From the NCBI RefSeq assembly GCF_003591515.1, contig NZ_QZCG01000019.1, positions 1 to 64,000 on the forward strand: a DNA stretch of 64,000 nucleotides, in the 5' to 3' direction. The translations under genes were made by a program, and so were the position numbers. The notes beneath the pieces were generated by a model that was not told where the DNA came from, ran no database searches, and was given only the letters and a program-made list of their open reading frames with translations. Positions 44,807-53,989 of the stretch are shown here, piece by piece. The DNA is from Paracoccus onubensis (GTDB lineage: Bacteria; Pseudomonadota; Alphaproteobacteria; Rhodobacterales; Rhodobacteraceae). Position 1 is the stretch's first letter. Every line of letters begins with the position of its first letter.

Positions 44807-45597
44807 TGGCGTCGTTCCCGCCCTGTCTTCGGCGGGGATCTGTCGTCTTCGTTCCGGCCCTGATTGCCTTTTGCGCCGCGCCTGCCGTGGCGCAGCAATC
44901 CGGGGAAAAGAACGGCTATCGCATCATCGAAAGCATTCCCGCACCGCAAGGGGAAAGCACTGATGCTTATGCGGAAATCGTGGCGAAACAGCGACTGAAT
45001 CCCGATACGACCTATGCGACGCGCATCGAGGGGCAACTGGTCACCGGCCGACGGCTGCCATCCGAAGAACCTGACGGCCCCCCCGATCTTTCCCGCGAAC
45101 CGTTATTCGACATGAATGGCGCGGGTGTCGCAGTTGCCGTGCTGTTGCTTTTGGCGGGGCTGGCGGCCTGGATGAAATTCGCGGGCGGCGGCGCATTGCT
45201 TGCCCGTGCGCCCACGGATGCCGCCACCAAACCCGAAGACGCACCCGACGGCTGGAAGATGTCCGCGCAGGAAACCGCAGCGAGCCCGGCAGATCTGCTG
45301 TCCAGGCTTGCGCAGATGTCCGATCGCGGAACCGCGCTTGTCCTGCTGTTGCGGCATTGTCTGCTGGCCGCCGGGACTGCGACGCAGATCCGCTTTGCGC
45401 GTTCCGATACGGAACGGCGCGCATTCGCCCGCTTGCCGCGTGAATATATCCACGGCAATCGCCTGTCCGAGATTCTGAAAACGGCGGAACTCGCGCATTA
45501 TGGCGGCCGCCAGGTCGGAGAGGCCGAATTTTCGGCCATGCTCGATGCTGGCCGGTCGATCCTCGCCGAAACCCGCAGGGGTGCGGCGGATGGCTGA
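44806..45597 (+). CDS. DUF4129-like membrane protein
   Basis: This 263-residue protein has a signal peptide (about 1-29), a membrane helix near 105-125 and a cytoplasmic C-terminal domain with LVLLLRHCLLAAG and FARLPREYIHG, similar to DUF4129 proteins found in MoxR clusters. The function is unknown. It overlaps the next gene by eight bases. All six genes from here to 51140 appear to form one operon. Confidence 0.7.
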   Translation: MASFPPCLRRGSVVFVPALIAFCAAPAVAQQSGEKNGYRIIESIPAPQGESTDAYAEIVAKQRLNPDTTYATRIEGQLVTGRRLPSEEPDGPPDLSREPLFDMNGAGVAVAVLLLLAGLAAWMKFAGGGALLARAPTDAATKPEDAPDGWKMSAQETAASPADLLSRLAQMSDRGTALVLLLRHCLLAAGTATQIRFARSDTERRAFARLPREYIHGNRLSEILKTAELAHYGGRQVGEAEFSAMLDAGRSILAETRRGAADG

Positions 45598-46933
45598 GGG
45601 GCGGGGCAGGAAAAGCGGCAAATCCGGACTGTTCATACTGTTGATCGTGGTGATTCTTGCCGGATTGGGGCTTTGGCTGCTCAGCATCGGCGCGAATAAC
45701 GCACGCGACCGGGCGCTGGACAAATCGCCAATCGGGCTGGCCGGGCTGGCGCCGTGGCTTCGATCTCAGGGTCTGGACGCGCGAACGGCCAATCCGCGAC
45801 TTATCCTCCCCGCCGAGGATTTCGGACTGACGGTGGTGCCGCTTTACGATGTGGATCTGTACAGTTACGAAAACGCGCCCGATAATCGGGAAGAGCGTAT
45901 CGCCGCGCCGACCCTGCGCCAGATGGACGAGTGGGAGTTCGACCAGAAGATCAACCAGATCCCGGCCCTTGTGGCATTGCCGAAATGGCGTGGTGCCATG
46001 GTGGAGTTGGGCGTCGCGCATGAACAATCGCTGATCGCGCCGGACGATCTGGACCGCTTGAAGCTGCAGCTGGGCCTGGGCGATACCGCCATCATCAGGG
46101 AAGGGCCTGAATTCACCGGCTCGGCGCAACGCTCTGGCGAGCGGGTGGAATTATTCCATGCGCAGCTTTTCGACCGGGCAACGCTGACCGATGATTGCCG
46201 CGAGGTCATCGGGCTGGATTCCGGCGCATTGGTTTTGCGCTGCCAGTGGGAATCCGATCAATTGCCCGTATGGTTCCTGTCCGACCCGGATCTGCTGAAT
46301 AATCATGGCCTTGCGGTTGCGGATAACGCCGCATTCACCGCCAGCTTCCTCAAACGTCTGCAACAAGAGGCTCGCCCCGGCGCGATCTATGTCGATTTTC
46401 TGTCCGTGACCACGACCAAACAGGAATGGGAGGACGAACGGCAGGATTACAGCCGTGACAGCGAGGAATTCTCGCGGTTCTTCGAATATCCGTTCTCACT
46501 GTTATGGGCATCGCTGCTGATCGTCTCGGCGCTTGCGTTCTGGCGCGGCTCGCTTCGCTTCGGTCCGATCAACCAGTTCGGGATGGGTGCGCAAAGCGTC
46601 ATGCGCGAACGCACGAAACGGGTTTCTCTGGGGGCCAAGGCGCGGCTGTTGCGCCTGTCAGGGCATGACGGGCAGCTGGTTTCGGATCTCGTCCGGGCGC
46701 AGATGGCGGATCTTGCCCGAAATCTGCTGGGCCGGGATGAGGGATTGCGGGGAACGGAACGCGCGCTGGCCATGCTTGCCCGACGTGATCCGGAACTTGC
46801 ACAGGAATTCGGCGCGGTCTCGCAGGGCCTGATAGAGAGTGGACCGGCAATGCCCCCGCATCAGCTTTCGGCGCAGCTCGCGCAATATCAGTCACTTCGC
46901 AAAAAGGTCATGAATATTTATGGATCTGCCTGA
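45590..46933 (+). CDS. DUF4350-like membrane protein
   Basis: This 447-residue protein has a membrane helix near 13-33 and a second near 305-320, flanking an extracytoplasmic region with SPIGLAGLAPWLRSQG. Its position between a DUF4129-like gene and moxR matches DUF4350 proteins of such operons. The function is unknown. The start at 45590 overlaps the preceding gene; the end overlaps moxR by 14 bases. Confidence 0.7.
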   Translation: MAEGRGRKSGKSGLFILLIVVILAGLGLWLLSIGANNARDRALDKSPIGLAGLAPWLRSQGLDARTANPRLILPAEDFGLTVVPLYDVDLYSYENAPDNREERIAAPTLRQMDEWEFDQKINQIPALVALPKWRGAMVELGVAHEQSLIAPDDLDRLKLQLGLGDTAIIREGPEFTGSAQRSGERVELFHAQLFDRATLTDDCREVIGLDSGALVLRCQWESDQLPVWFLSDPDLLNNHGLAVADNAAFTASFLKRLQQEARPGAIYVDFLSVTTTKQEWEDERQDYSRDSEEFSRFFEYPFSLLWASLLIVSALAFWRGSLRFGPINQFGMGAQSVMRERTKRVSLGAKARLLRLSGHDGQLVSDLVRAQMADLARNLLGRDEGLRGTERALAMLARRDPELAQEFGAVSQGLIESGPAMPPHQLSAQLAQYQSLRKKVMNIYGSA

Positions 46934-47876
46934 ATTTCAATCGCTTGCCGCCGATATACGCGGCGAAATCGGTTCGGTCGTGCAGGGGCAGGACGAATTG
47001 ATCGACATGCTTCTGGTCTCGCTTTTCGCGCGCGGGCATTGCCTGTTGGAGGGGCCTCCGGGCACCGCAAAGACCTTGCTGGCGCGATGCCTCGCGCAGG
47101 TGGTCGATCTGGAATTCGGACGGGTTCAGTTCACCCCCGACCTGATGCCCAGCGATGTTCTGGGCGTCAACCTGTTCAATTTCCAGACCAATGCGTTCCA
47201 TCTGACCAAGGGACCGGTCTTCACCGATATCCTTCTTGCCGATGAAATCAACCGCGCCCCGCCCAAGACTCAGGCATCGCTGCTGCAGGCCATGAACGAA
47301 CGGGAAGTGACGATCGACGGCACCAGCTATCCGCTGGGCGGCGATTTCTTCGTGCTTGCCACCCAGAACCCGATCGAACAGCACGGAACCTATCCGCTGC
47401 CCGAGGCGCAGCTTGACCGTTTCCTGTTCAAGATACTTGTGGATTTCCCGGACCGGCAGGCCGAGATCGACATTCTGACCCGCAATGCCGGGCTGCCGCT
47501 TGACGCGGATAGCGGGCGGCGGGAATTGCGCAAGGTGCTTGATCGCGGCACCCTGCGCGCCGGGCATGAACTGGTGGATTCCATCCGTCTGGACAGCACG
47601 ATCATCACCTATATCGTCGATCTGCTGCGGGCGACCCGAAATAACGGAGACATCCAGCACGGCGCCTCGACCCGCGCGGCGGATTCGCTGGCGCGGGCGG
47701 TCCGGGCAAGGGCGGCGCTCGAGGGCCGGGATTATGCCCTGCCCGACGATGTGCAGATGCTGTTCACCCCAGCACTGCGGCATCGTCTTGTGCTTGGCCC
47801 CTCGGCCGAGATCGAGGGGCGTCGCCCCGACGACGTGCTTGAGGCAATCATCCAGCGTGTAGATGCGCCGCGCTGA
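46920..47876 (+). CDS. MoxR-type AAA+ ATPase
   Basis: This 318-residue ATPase has a Walker A motif GPPGTAKT (about 44-51), a Walker B region with LLADEINRAPPKTQ and a sensor region VLATQNPIEQHGTYPLPEAQ. MoxR ATPases act as chaperones that assemble or insert cofactors into partner proteins carrying a VWA domain, here plausibly the DUF58 protein encoded next. It overlaps both neighbours. Confidence 0.93.
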   Translation: MDLPEFQSLAADIRGEIGSVVQGQDELIDMLLVSLFARGHCLLEGPPGTAKTLLARCLAQVVDLEFGRVQFTPDLMPSDVLGVNLFNFQTNAFHLTKGPVFTDILLADEINRAPPKTQASLLQAMNEREVTIDGTSYPLGGDFFVLATQNPIEQHGTYPLPEAQLDRFLFKILVDFPDRQAEIDILTRNAGLPLDADSGRRELRKVLDRGTLRAGHELVDSIRLDSTIITYIVDLLRATRNNGDIQHGASTRAADSLARAVRARAALEGRDYALPDDVQMLFTPALRHRLVLGPSAEIEGRRPDDVLEAIIQRVDAPR

Positions 47877-49192
47877 TGAGACCGTCGCGGCTTCTTGTCA
47901 TCCTTGGCGTTGTCGCATCGGCGGCAAGCCTGTCCGTCGGGCTTTTCAGCCCCGATAACGGGATATACGCCTTTGCGCTATGGTTTATTCTGGCGATGGC
48001 CGGGGCGCTGGATCTGCTGATCTCGCCCGCGCCGCGCCGATTCACGATCAAGGCCGATCTGCCGCAACGGGGTTTTGTCGGAACGATGGTTGCGCTGGAT
48101 GTCGAGATTGCGGCAATGAAGGGGCAGCTCCCCGCAGATATGCAGCTTCGGATCAGCCATGACGACCATATCGTCCCCGAATCCGAAACGCTGACGATCC
48201 GGCCCGATGCCGGAGCAGGCAGGATGAAGATATCCCTGCCGCTCGGATTGCGGGCACGCGGCAATTCCCGGATCGAACGGTTATGGCTGCGTTTTCCGTC
48301 GCGCCTGCAATTATTCGAAATCATGCCAAGCCGGCCGCTGGATCTGGATATCCGCATCCAGCCCGATATCCAGCCCGTTCTGAACGGCGAGATTCAGACC
48401 CGGTTGCTGCCTTTGACCGACGGGCTGAAATCCATGCAGATCCGTGGACAGGGCTCTGAGTTCCACCAGCTGCGCGAGTTCCAAAGCGACATGGATCCCC
48501 GCATGATCGACTGGAAGCGTTCAGCCCGGAGGCGGGAACTGATCGCGCGTGAAACAAGGGCCGAGCGCAATCACCAGATCGTATTGTGCCTGGATAGCGG
48601 GCATCTGATGGGTGAGCAGATCGGCGGGGTTTCCCGATTCGACCGCGCCTTCAACGCGGCGCTTGCACTGGCATGGGCCGGAGGGCTGGGCGGCGACAAT
48701 GTGGGTTTCTACAATTTCGGCAGCCGCCCCGGCCGTTTTCTGCCGCCCCGGCCCGGACGAAATGCGTTCAACCTGATTCAGTCGGAAGGGGCGGATCTGT
48801 TCCCGGAAGAAGCCGAAACCAACCACACGCTGGGGCTTTCGCATCTGAACGGCGTATTGTCGCGCCGCTCGCTGGTGGTCGTGTTCTCGGAATTCGCCGA
48901 CAGCGAAACGGTGCAACTGATGGTCGAGAATCTGGCCGTGATTTCGCGGCAGCATCTGGTGCTGTACGTCGCCTTCCGCGAGCCGGATATCGAAACTCTG
49001 GCCCAGCCGGAAAGTACCGGCATGGACGATGTCGCGCTTGCCGTGGCCGCCCGCCAGTTCCGGCAGGAACGGCAAAGCGTGTATGACCGGCTTAACCGTC
49101 TGGGGGTGCTGTGCCTCGACACCGCGCCCGAGGATCTCACTGCCGGGCTGATCTCGCGTTACGTCGATATCAAGGCACAGGAGTTGATATGA
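47876..49192 (+). CDS. DUF58 / VWA-like protein
   Basis: This 438-residue protein has two N-terminal hydrophobic segments (about 7-45) and a C-terminal DUF58 domain with GSEFHQLREFQSDMDPRMI and IDWKRSARR, then a VWA-like fold with CLDSGHLMG. DUF58 proteins partner MoxR ATPases. The start overlaps the moxR stop as TGATG. The role, possibly in envelope or secretion maturation, is inferred from the gene pair only. Confidence 0.9.
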   Translation: MRPSRLLVILGVVASAASLSVGLFSPDNGIYAFALWFILAMAGALDLLISPAPRRFTIKADLPQRGFVGTMVALDVEIAAMKGQLPADMQLRISHDDHIVPESETLTIRPDAGAGRMKISLPLGLRARGNSRIERLWLRFPSRLQLFEIMPSRPLDLDIRIQPDIQPVLNGEIQTRLLPLTDGLKSMQIRGQGSEFHQLREFQSDMDPRMIDWKRSARRRELIARETRAERNHQIVLCLDSGHLMGEQIGGVSRFDRAFNAALALAWAGGLGGDNVGFYNFGSRPGRFLPPRPGRNAFNLIQSEGADLFPEEAETNHTLGLSHLNGVLSRRSLVVVFSEFADSETVQLMVENLAVISRQHLVLYVAFREPDIETLAQPESTGMDDVALAVAARQFRQERQSVYDRLNRLGVLCLDTAPEDLTAGLISRYVDIKAQELI

Positions 49193-50244
49193 CGCCCGAG
49201 CATGACATCCCGGCCGATCTGATCCGCTCTTCCCGCTTCAGGGCAGAGCGCGAGGAAAACTGGAAGAAACTCGACGAGTTGGTCAGCCGGGCCGAGAAAT
49301 CCGGCGTGCAGAGTCTGGGATACGGGAACACGATGGCGCTTGCCAGCCTGTACCGACAGGCAATGAGTTCGCTTAGTCTTGCGCGGGCCATTTCAATGGA
49401 CAAGGCGCTTGAAACCTATCTGGCGGCGCTTTGCGCCCGTGCATATCTGGTCGTCTATGCGCCGCAGGAAAGCATTCGCGGCGTGACATCCCGCTTCTTG
49501 TCCCGGCGGATACCGCAGGCCGTACGCAGATCATGGTTCCCGATCCTTCTGGGCTTCTTCATGATGATATTCGGCGCGGTGGTCGCGCATATCCTTTACC
49601 GGCAGGATCCAAGCTGGTTCTTCACCTTCGTTCCCGGCGGTCTGGCCGACGGGCGCACGCCGGAAGCGTCGGTCGATTATCTGCGCAGTACATTGTTCGA
49701 TGACGGTGATCAGAATCACGAACATCTGGCCGTCTTTTCGACATTCCTGTTCTCGCATAACACCCAGATCGCGATCCTGATCTTCGCATTGGGTGTATTC
49801 GGCGCCCTGCCAAGCTTTGTGCTGACCTTCTATAACGGGCTGGTGCTTGGCGCTTTCGTCACCATGTTCGCCGATGCCGGGCTGGGATTCGAGGCTTTCG
49901 GCTGGCTGTCGATCCACGGCGTCACCGAGATTTCCGCAATCGCCATCGCCTGCGGCGGCGGCGCGCGTCTTGGCCTTGCAGTTCTGGAACCCGGCAGTTG
50001 CAGCCGCAGCGAGGCCCTGTACCGCGCCGGGCGGGATGCCGTGACGCTGATCATCCTGGCGGGGCTGATGCTGATCGCCGCCGCGATGATCGAGGGTTTC
50101 CTGAGGCAATTGGTACAGGACACAATGTGGCGCCTGATCGTCGGCTGGGGGATCGGCGCCCTCTGGCTGGCATGGTTCCTGCTTGGCGGGCGCGAGGATG
50201 CGACGGGCGGGCTGAATGCCGATCAGGAAAGCGCCGGAACATGA
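49189..50244 (+). CDS. SpoIIM-like (stage II sporulation protein M family) membrane protein
   Basis: This 351-residue protein has a soluble N-terminal region (about 1-110) followed by several membrane segments, with SHNTQIAILIFALGVFGALP and FGWLSIHGVTEISAIAIACGGG typical of the SpoIIM/DUF95 family. It starts in an ATGA overlap with the DUF58 gene. Such proteins are widespread in non-sporulating bacteria and often sit in MoxR operons. The function is unknown. Confidence 0.87.
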   Translation: MTPEHDIPADLIRSSRFRAEREENWKKLDELVSRAEKSGVQSLGYGNTMALASLYRQAMSSLSLARAISMDKALETYLAALCARAYLVVYAPQESIRGVTSRFLSRRIPQAVRRSWFPILLGFFMMIFGAVVAHILYRQDPSWFFTFVPGGLADGRTPEASVDYLRSTLFDDGDQNHEHLAVFSTFLFSHNTQIAILIFALGVFGALPSFVLTFYNGLVLGAFVTMFADAGLGFEAFGWLSIHGVTEISAIAIACGGGARLGLAVLEPGSCSRSEALYRAGRDAVTLIILAGLMLIAAAMIEGFLRQLVQDTMWRLIVGWGIGALWLAWFLLGGREDATGGLNADQESAGT

Positions 50245-51140
50245 GCAGCAAGACCCTGTCCATACATCCGCCCGAAGGCGTGCCGATCAGCTTTGCGCTT
50301 GCCTCGATCGGCGCGCGGTTCGGCGGGCAGCTTATCGATATCCTGCTGACTTATGGCGGGTTGATCCTGTTCTTCTGGCTGATGATTTTCACCGGAATCT
50401 GGGACTGGTCCTTTCTTGCCGCCCTGTTCTTCCTGCTGAGTTTCCTGGTCCGCACCCCCTATTATATCTTCTCCGAATTGGTCTGGAACGGGCGCACATT
50501 GGGCAAGCGGATCACGAAAACCCGTGTGATCAGTGCCGACGGAAAGCGGCTTTCGGCTTATCAGATCGTGGTGCGGAACCTGATGAAGGAGGTCGAGGTC
50601 TTCATGCCGATCGTGGTGCTGTTCGGCGGCGATCTGATCGGCTCGGAAAGCAAGGCCTTCATGACATTCTGGATGATCGCGGTTCTTTGCGTTCCGTTGT
50701 TCAGCAAGCGCAACCAGCGTCTGGGCGACATGATCGCCGGAACGCTGGTTGTCGATCAGCCGGCAACCGTGCTGCTGCCCGATCTGGCGGTGCAGAACCC
50801 GTCGGACCGGGTCGATTTCACCTTCACACCCGAGCAGTTGGGCGTTTACGGCCGCTTTGAACTGCAAACCCTTGAACAGATCCTGCGCGAACCGCCTCAT
50901 ACGCAGGAAGCGACCGACCGGCTTGATGCGGTCGCGCGGACGATTGCCGAAAAGATCGGGTTCGAAGGACAGGTACCCCCCTCGGATCATTGGGATTTCC
51001 TGTCGGATTTCTACCGTCAGCAGCGCGAATTCCTTGAAAGCAGGCATTTGTTCGGCGACACCCGCGAGAACAAGTTCCATGCCGGGAAAAGCGAAAAACC
51101 GACGCCCAAAGCCCGGTCAGACTCGGATCACCGCCCGTAA
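50241..51140 (+). CDS. RDD family membrane protein
   Basis: This 299-residue protein has the RDD membrane domain (ALASIGARFGGQLIDILLTYGG, then NGRTLGKRITKTRVI, then RNQRLGDMIAGTLVV) and a C-terminal cytoplasmic tail of about 110 residues. Its role in the MoxR/DUF58 operon is unknown. It overlaps the SpoIIM gene by four bases and is the last gene of the operon. Confidence 0.88.
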   Translation: MSSKTLSIHPPEGVPISFALASIGARFGGQLIDILLTYGGLILFFWLMIFTGIWDWSFLAALFFLLSFLVRTPYYIFSELVWNGRTLGKRITKTRVISADGKRLSAYQIVVRNLMKEVEVFMPIVVLFGGDLIGSESKAFMTFWMIAVLCVPLFSKRNQRLGDMIAGTLVVDQPATVLLPDLAVQNPSDRVDFTFTPEQLGVYGRFELQTLEQILREPPHTQEATDRLDAVARTIAEKIGFEGQVPPSDHWDFLSDFYRQQREFLESRHLFGDTRENKFHAGKSEKPTPKARSDSDHRP

Positions 51141-51181
51141 AGGCACCACCACCCACCGCTGGCCTTCACTCCTTCCTGTCA

Positions 51182-51217
51182 GATACCGCATCCTCCCCGG
51201 CAAAACGATCCGGTATC
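51182..51217 (+). terminator. Possible 3' hairpin of the MoxR operon
   Basis: GATACCG (51182-51188) faces CGGTATC (51211-51217) across a 22-base loop, 42 bases after the RDD stop. The stem is 7 bp with no clear T-run, so confidence is modest. Confidence 0.3.
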
Positions 51218-51224
51218 GATCAGG

Positions 51225-51324
51225 CTTCTTCTTCACTCAAATATCCCGGGGGTCCGGGGGCTGGCCCCCGGCCATCGCGGAACACAAGTAACCGGCATTT
51301 CCGATTCAGCGAGACACGCTCTAG
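51225..51324 (-). repeat. GC-hairpin repeat, copy D (100 bp)
   Basis: This copy aligns without gaps to copy B (21756-21855) with 85 of 100 identical bases by my count. Mismatches are scattered, while the hairpin CCGGGGG-CTGG-CCCCCGG (51254-51271) is unchanged. It ends in CTAG, containing the stop of the acetolactate-synthase-like gene, and is in that gene's orientation between convergent genes. Confidence 0.85.
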
Positions 51325-53018
51325 CCCGCCAGCCGCTCCTTTGCCGCCTTCCGAAGTGCCGAGATCGTCGTCCGGGTCGAGATCTGTTCGGGATCCGTCA
51401 CCAGTTCCAGCACTGCGGGGCGTCCGCTTTCCCGCGCCCGGTCAAAGGCGGCGGCGAAATCCTCGGTCCGGGTCACACGCTCGGCGTAACACCCCAGACC
51501 TTCGGCCATGCGGCAGAAATCCTGATTGCGCAGGGTCGTGCCTGAAACACGCTCGGGATGCTCCCGCTCCTGATGCATTCGGATCGTGCCATACATGCCA
51601 TTATTGAACAGCAGCACGATGGGACAGGCACCGTATTGCGCGGCGGTGGCCAATTCGTTCCCGCTCATCATGAAGCCGCCATCGCCCACGAAGGACAGCA
51701 CCAGCCGGTCGGGATTCACAATCGCGGCCGCCACGGCGGCGGGTACGGAATATCCCATCGCCCCGCAGGTCGAACCCAGAACCCGGCCCGGACGGCCATA
51801 GCGCATATATCGCTGCGGCCAGCCATTGTGATTGCCCGCATCCATCGCCACCACGGTATCGGCGGGCAGATTGTCGCGAAGCTGCGCCAGCACGACACCC
51901 ATATCAAGCGCCCAGTCGCCGCCATTGGGCGCTTCGGTATCGGCAAGATAATCGCGATTCAGCGTGGCGCACCATTCGGCCCAGTCATCCGCATGGCCCA
52001 GATCGCAGCCATCCAGGGCAGCAGCAGCCCCGGCAGGGGTTCCGGCCAGCCCCAGATCGGGGGAATAGACGCGGCCAATCTCATCAGCATCGGGATGGAT
52101 ATGGACCAGCCGGATGCCGGGATTTGGTGAATCCAGCGTGCTATAGGCGCGGGTCGTCATCTCGCCCAGCCGCGCGCCGATGACCAGAAGCAGGTCGGCC
52201 TCTGCCAGATGCCGGTAAAGATCCGGGCCGGTCGAGGTGCCGAAATCGCCCGCATAGCATGCCGAACGGTTGTCGACGATGTCCTGCCTGCGAAACGCCG
52301 AGGTGACGGGAATATTGTTCGTCTCGGCAAAGCGGGTGATCGCCATCGCCGCCTGATCGGTCCAGCCCGATCCGCCAACCAGCATCAGCGGGCGTTTCGC
52401 GGTTTTCAGTTCCGCCTTCACCGCTTCGACCGATTCCGCGGCAAGGCCGGCGCTGGTCGCGGTATAGGGCCGCGCATCCGCCACGGCGACGCGATCGGTC
52501 AGCATGTCTTCGGGCAGGGCGATAACAACCGGCCCGGGGCGACCCGAGGTCGCGACGCGGAAGGCCCGCGCCATATATTCGGGAACGCGCCGCGCATCGT
52601 CGATCTGCGTAGCCCATTTCGCCACGGTGCCGAACATGGCGCGGTAATCGATCTCCTGAAACGCCTCGCGGTCTGTGGTGTCGCGGGCGACCTGACCGAC
52701 CAGCAGGATCATCGGCGTGCTGTCCTGCTGCGCGATATGCACGCCGATCGCGGCATGGCAGGCACCCGGGCCGCGCGTCACCATGCAGATCCCCGGCTTT
52801 CCGGTCAGCTTGCCATGTGCCTCGGCCATATCGGCGGCACCCGCCTCGTGCCGCGCGTTGATCAGGGTGAAACGGTCCTTCACGTCATGCAGCGCGTCCA
52901 GCACTTCCAGATAGCTTTCTCCGGGAACGCAGAAAGCGGTATCCGCACCATGGATCAGAAGCTGATCGACAAGGATCTGGCCGCCGCTTCGGACCGGTGT
53001 CTGGGAAGATTGCAGCAT
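51321..53018 (-). CDS. Acetolactate-synthase-like thiamine-diphosphate enzyme
   Basis: This 565-residue ThDP-dependent enzyme has the acidic Glu58 in NARHEAGAADMAEAHG that activates ThDP. The C-terminal part holds VGDGGFMMSGNELATAAQYG plus NNGMYGTIRMHQ, the metal/diphosphate motif. The middle domain resembles FAD-binding acetohydroxyacid synthases. No small regulatory subunit gene is adjacent, so it is unlikely to be the main IlvB. It may act on another 2-keto acid. ATG 53018 was chosen as the start of conserved sequence. Confidence 0.85.
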   Translation of the reverse strand: MLQSSQTPVRSGGQILVDQLLIHGADTAFCVPGESYLEVLDALHDVKDRFTLINARHEAGAADMAEAHGKLTGKPGICMVTRGPGACHAAIGVHIAQQDSTPMILLVGQVARDTTDREAFQEIDYRAMFGTVAKWATQIDDARRVPEYMARAFRVATSGRPGPVVIALPEDMLTDRVAVADARPYTATSAGLAAESVEAVKAELKTAKRPLMLVGGSGWTDQAAMAITRFAETNNIPVTSAFRRQDIVDNRSACYAGDFGTSTGPDLYRHLAEADLLLVIGARLGEMTTRAYSTLDSPNPGIRLVHIHPDADEIGRVYSPDLGLAGTPAGAAAALDGCDLGHADDWAEWCATLNRDYLADTEAPNGGDWALDMGVVLAQLRDNLPADTVVAMDAGNHNGWPQRYMRYGRPGRVLGSTCGAMGYSVPAAVAAAIVNPDRLVLSFVGDGGFMMSGNELATAAQYGACPIVLLFNNGMYGTIRMHQEREHPERVSGTTLRNQDFCRMAEGLGCYAERVTRTEDFAAAFDRARESGRPAVLELVTDPEQISTRTTISALRKAAKERLAG

Positions 53019-53332
53019 GTTCGTCTCCGTTATTTCACAGTGGCCATTCGCCCGCATGGAAAGCCAGGCTTTGTTCGCGCATATCCTGGCGGAACCAGAC
53101 AAGCACGGTGCTGGCCGGACCGCAATATGTCATCCTTTGGCATGGGATAGTGGATGCATGACAAGCCCGCAAACGGAATGACGGCCATCAGGGATCAAAC
53201 TTGCGGGATCCCCGCTATATATGGGTCAAGGGTTACGGCAAGGGGCGCAAAACTTGCAATAATCTGCCATCTGCTCCATGCCCTGACGCGTGCCGGGCAA
53301 TACGGCAATGCGATAGATCCGAAAGGCCGATG
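53019..53332. other. 314-base gap, no gene supported
   Basis: The region lies between the divergent starts of the acetolactate-synthase-like gene and the histidine phosphatase gene. Open frames extend from both genes but show no conserved residues. An AT-rich TATATAT (around 53215-53221) could belong to a promoter, without a matched -35. I see no RNA gene or repeat. Confidence 0.45.
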
Positions 53333-53989
53333 ATGAACGACGAAGCACGACAAAGCCGGTTTGCGCCTCCTGCCGGCGCGGCGGAACTTTTCCTTGTCCG
53401 GCATGGCGAATCCATGCCCGCGCTGCGGGGCGAAGACTTCCCGCTGAAGGACGGTCACGGCGACCCGGCACTGCATCCGGACGGCGAGGCGCAGGCGCGG
53501 GCCGTGGGACAGCGGCTTCGGAACAGCAATATCGCGGCGATCTATGTGACCACGCTTCAACGTACCCATCAGACTGCCGCACCTCTGGCCGCGGCACTGG
53601 GCCTGGAACCCCGGATCGAGGCGGATCTGCGTGAAGTATGTCTGGGGGAATGGGACGGAGGCGCATATCGCTTTCACGCGACCGAAAAACATCCCGCCTA
53701 TCTGCAAGCGATGCAGCGGCATGAATGGGGCGAGATCCCCGGCGCGGAAACGACCGACGCGCTTCATCTGCGTGTCCGGCGCGGATTGTTGCGGATCGCG
53801 GCGGCGCATCCGGATTCGCGGGTCGCGGTTTTCGTGCATGGCGGCGTGATCGGCGCGGCCATGTCGATTGCCACCGGCGCAAGGCCATTTGCGTTCAACC
53901 GTGCCGATAACGGATCGATCAGCCTGCTGGTGATTCACGGCGAGACGATGATCGCAAGGCGATTCAACGACACCACGCATCTGGAGTGA
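53333..53989 (+). CDS. Histidine phosphatase family protein (phosphoglycerate-mutase-like)
   Basis: This 218-residue enzyme has the RHGES motif (23-27) that holds the phospho-accepting His, an ALHPDGEAQARAVG segment, TLQRTHQTA, and the second catalytic His in FVHGGVIGAAM. It probably removes phosphate from a small metabolite or protein. The second of two adjacent ATGs was chosen by SD spacing. It is convergent with the quinone oxidoreductase gene, leaving no gap. Confidence 0.88.
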   Translation: MNDEARQSRFAPPAGAAELFLVRHGESMPALRGEDFPLKDGHGDPALHPDGEAQARAVGQRLRNSNIAAIYVTTLQRTHQTAAPLAAALGLEPRIEADLREVCLGEWDGGAYRFHATEKHPAYLQAMQRHEWGEIPGAETTDALHLRVRRGLLRIAAAHPDSRVAVFVHGGVIGAAMSIATGARPFAFNRADNGSISLLVIHGETMIARRFNDTTHLE

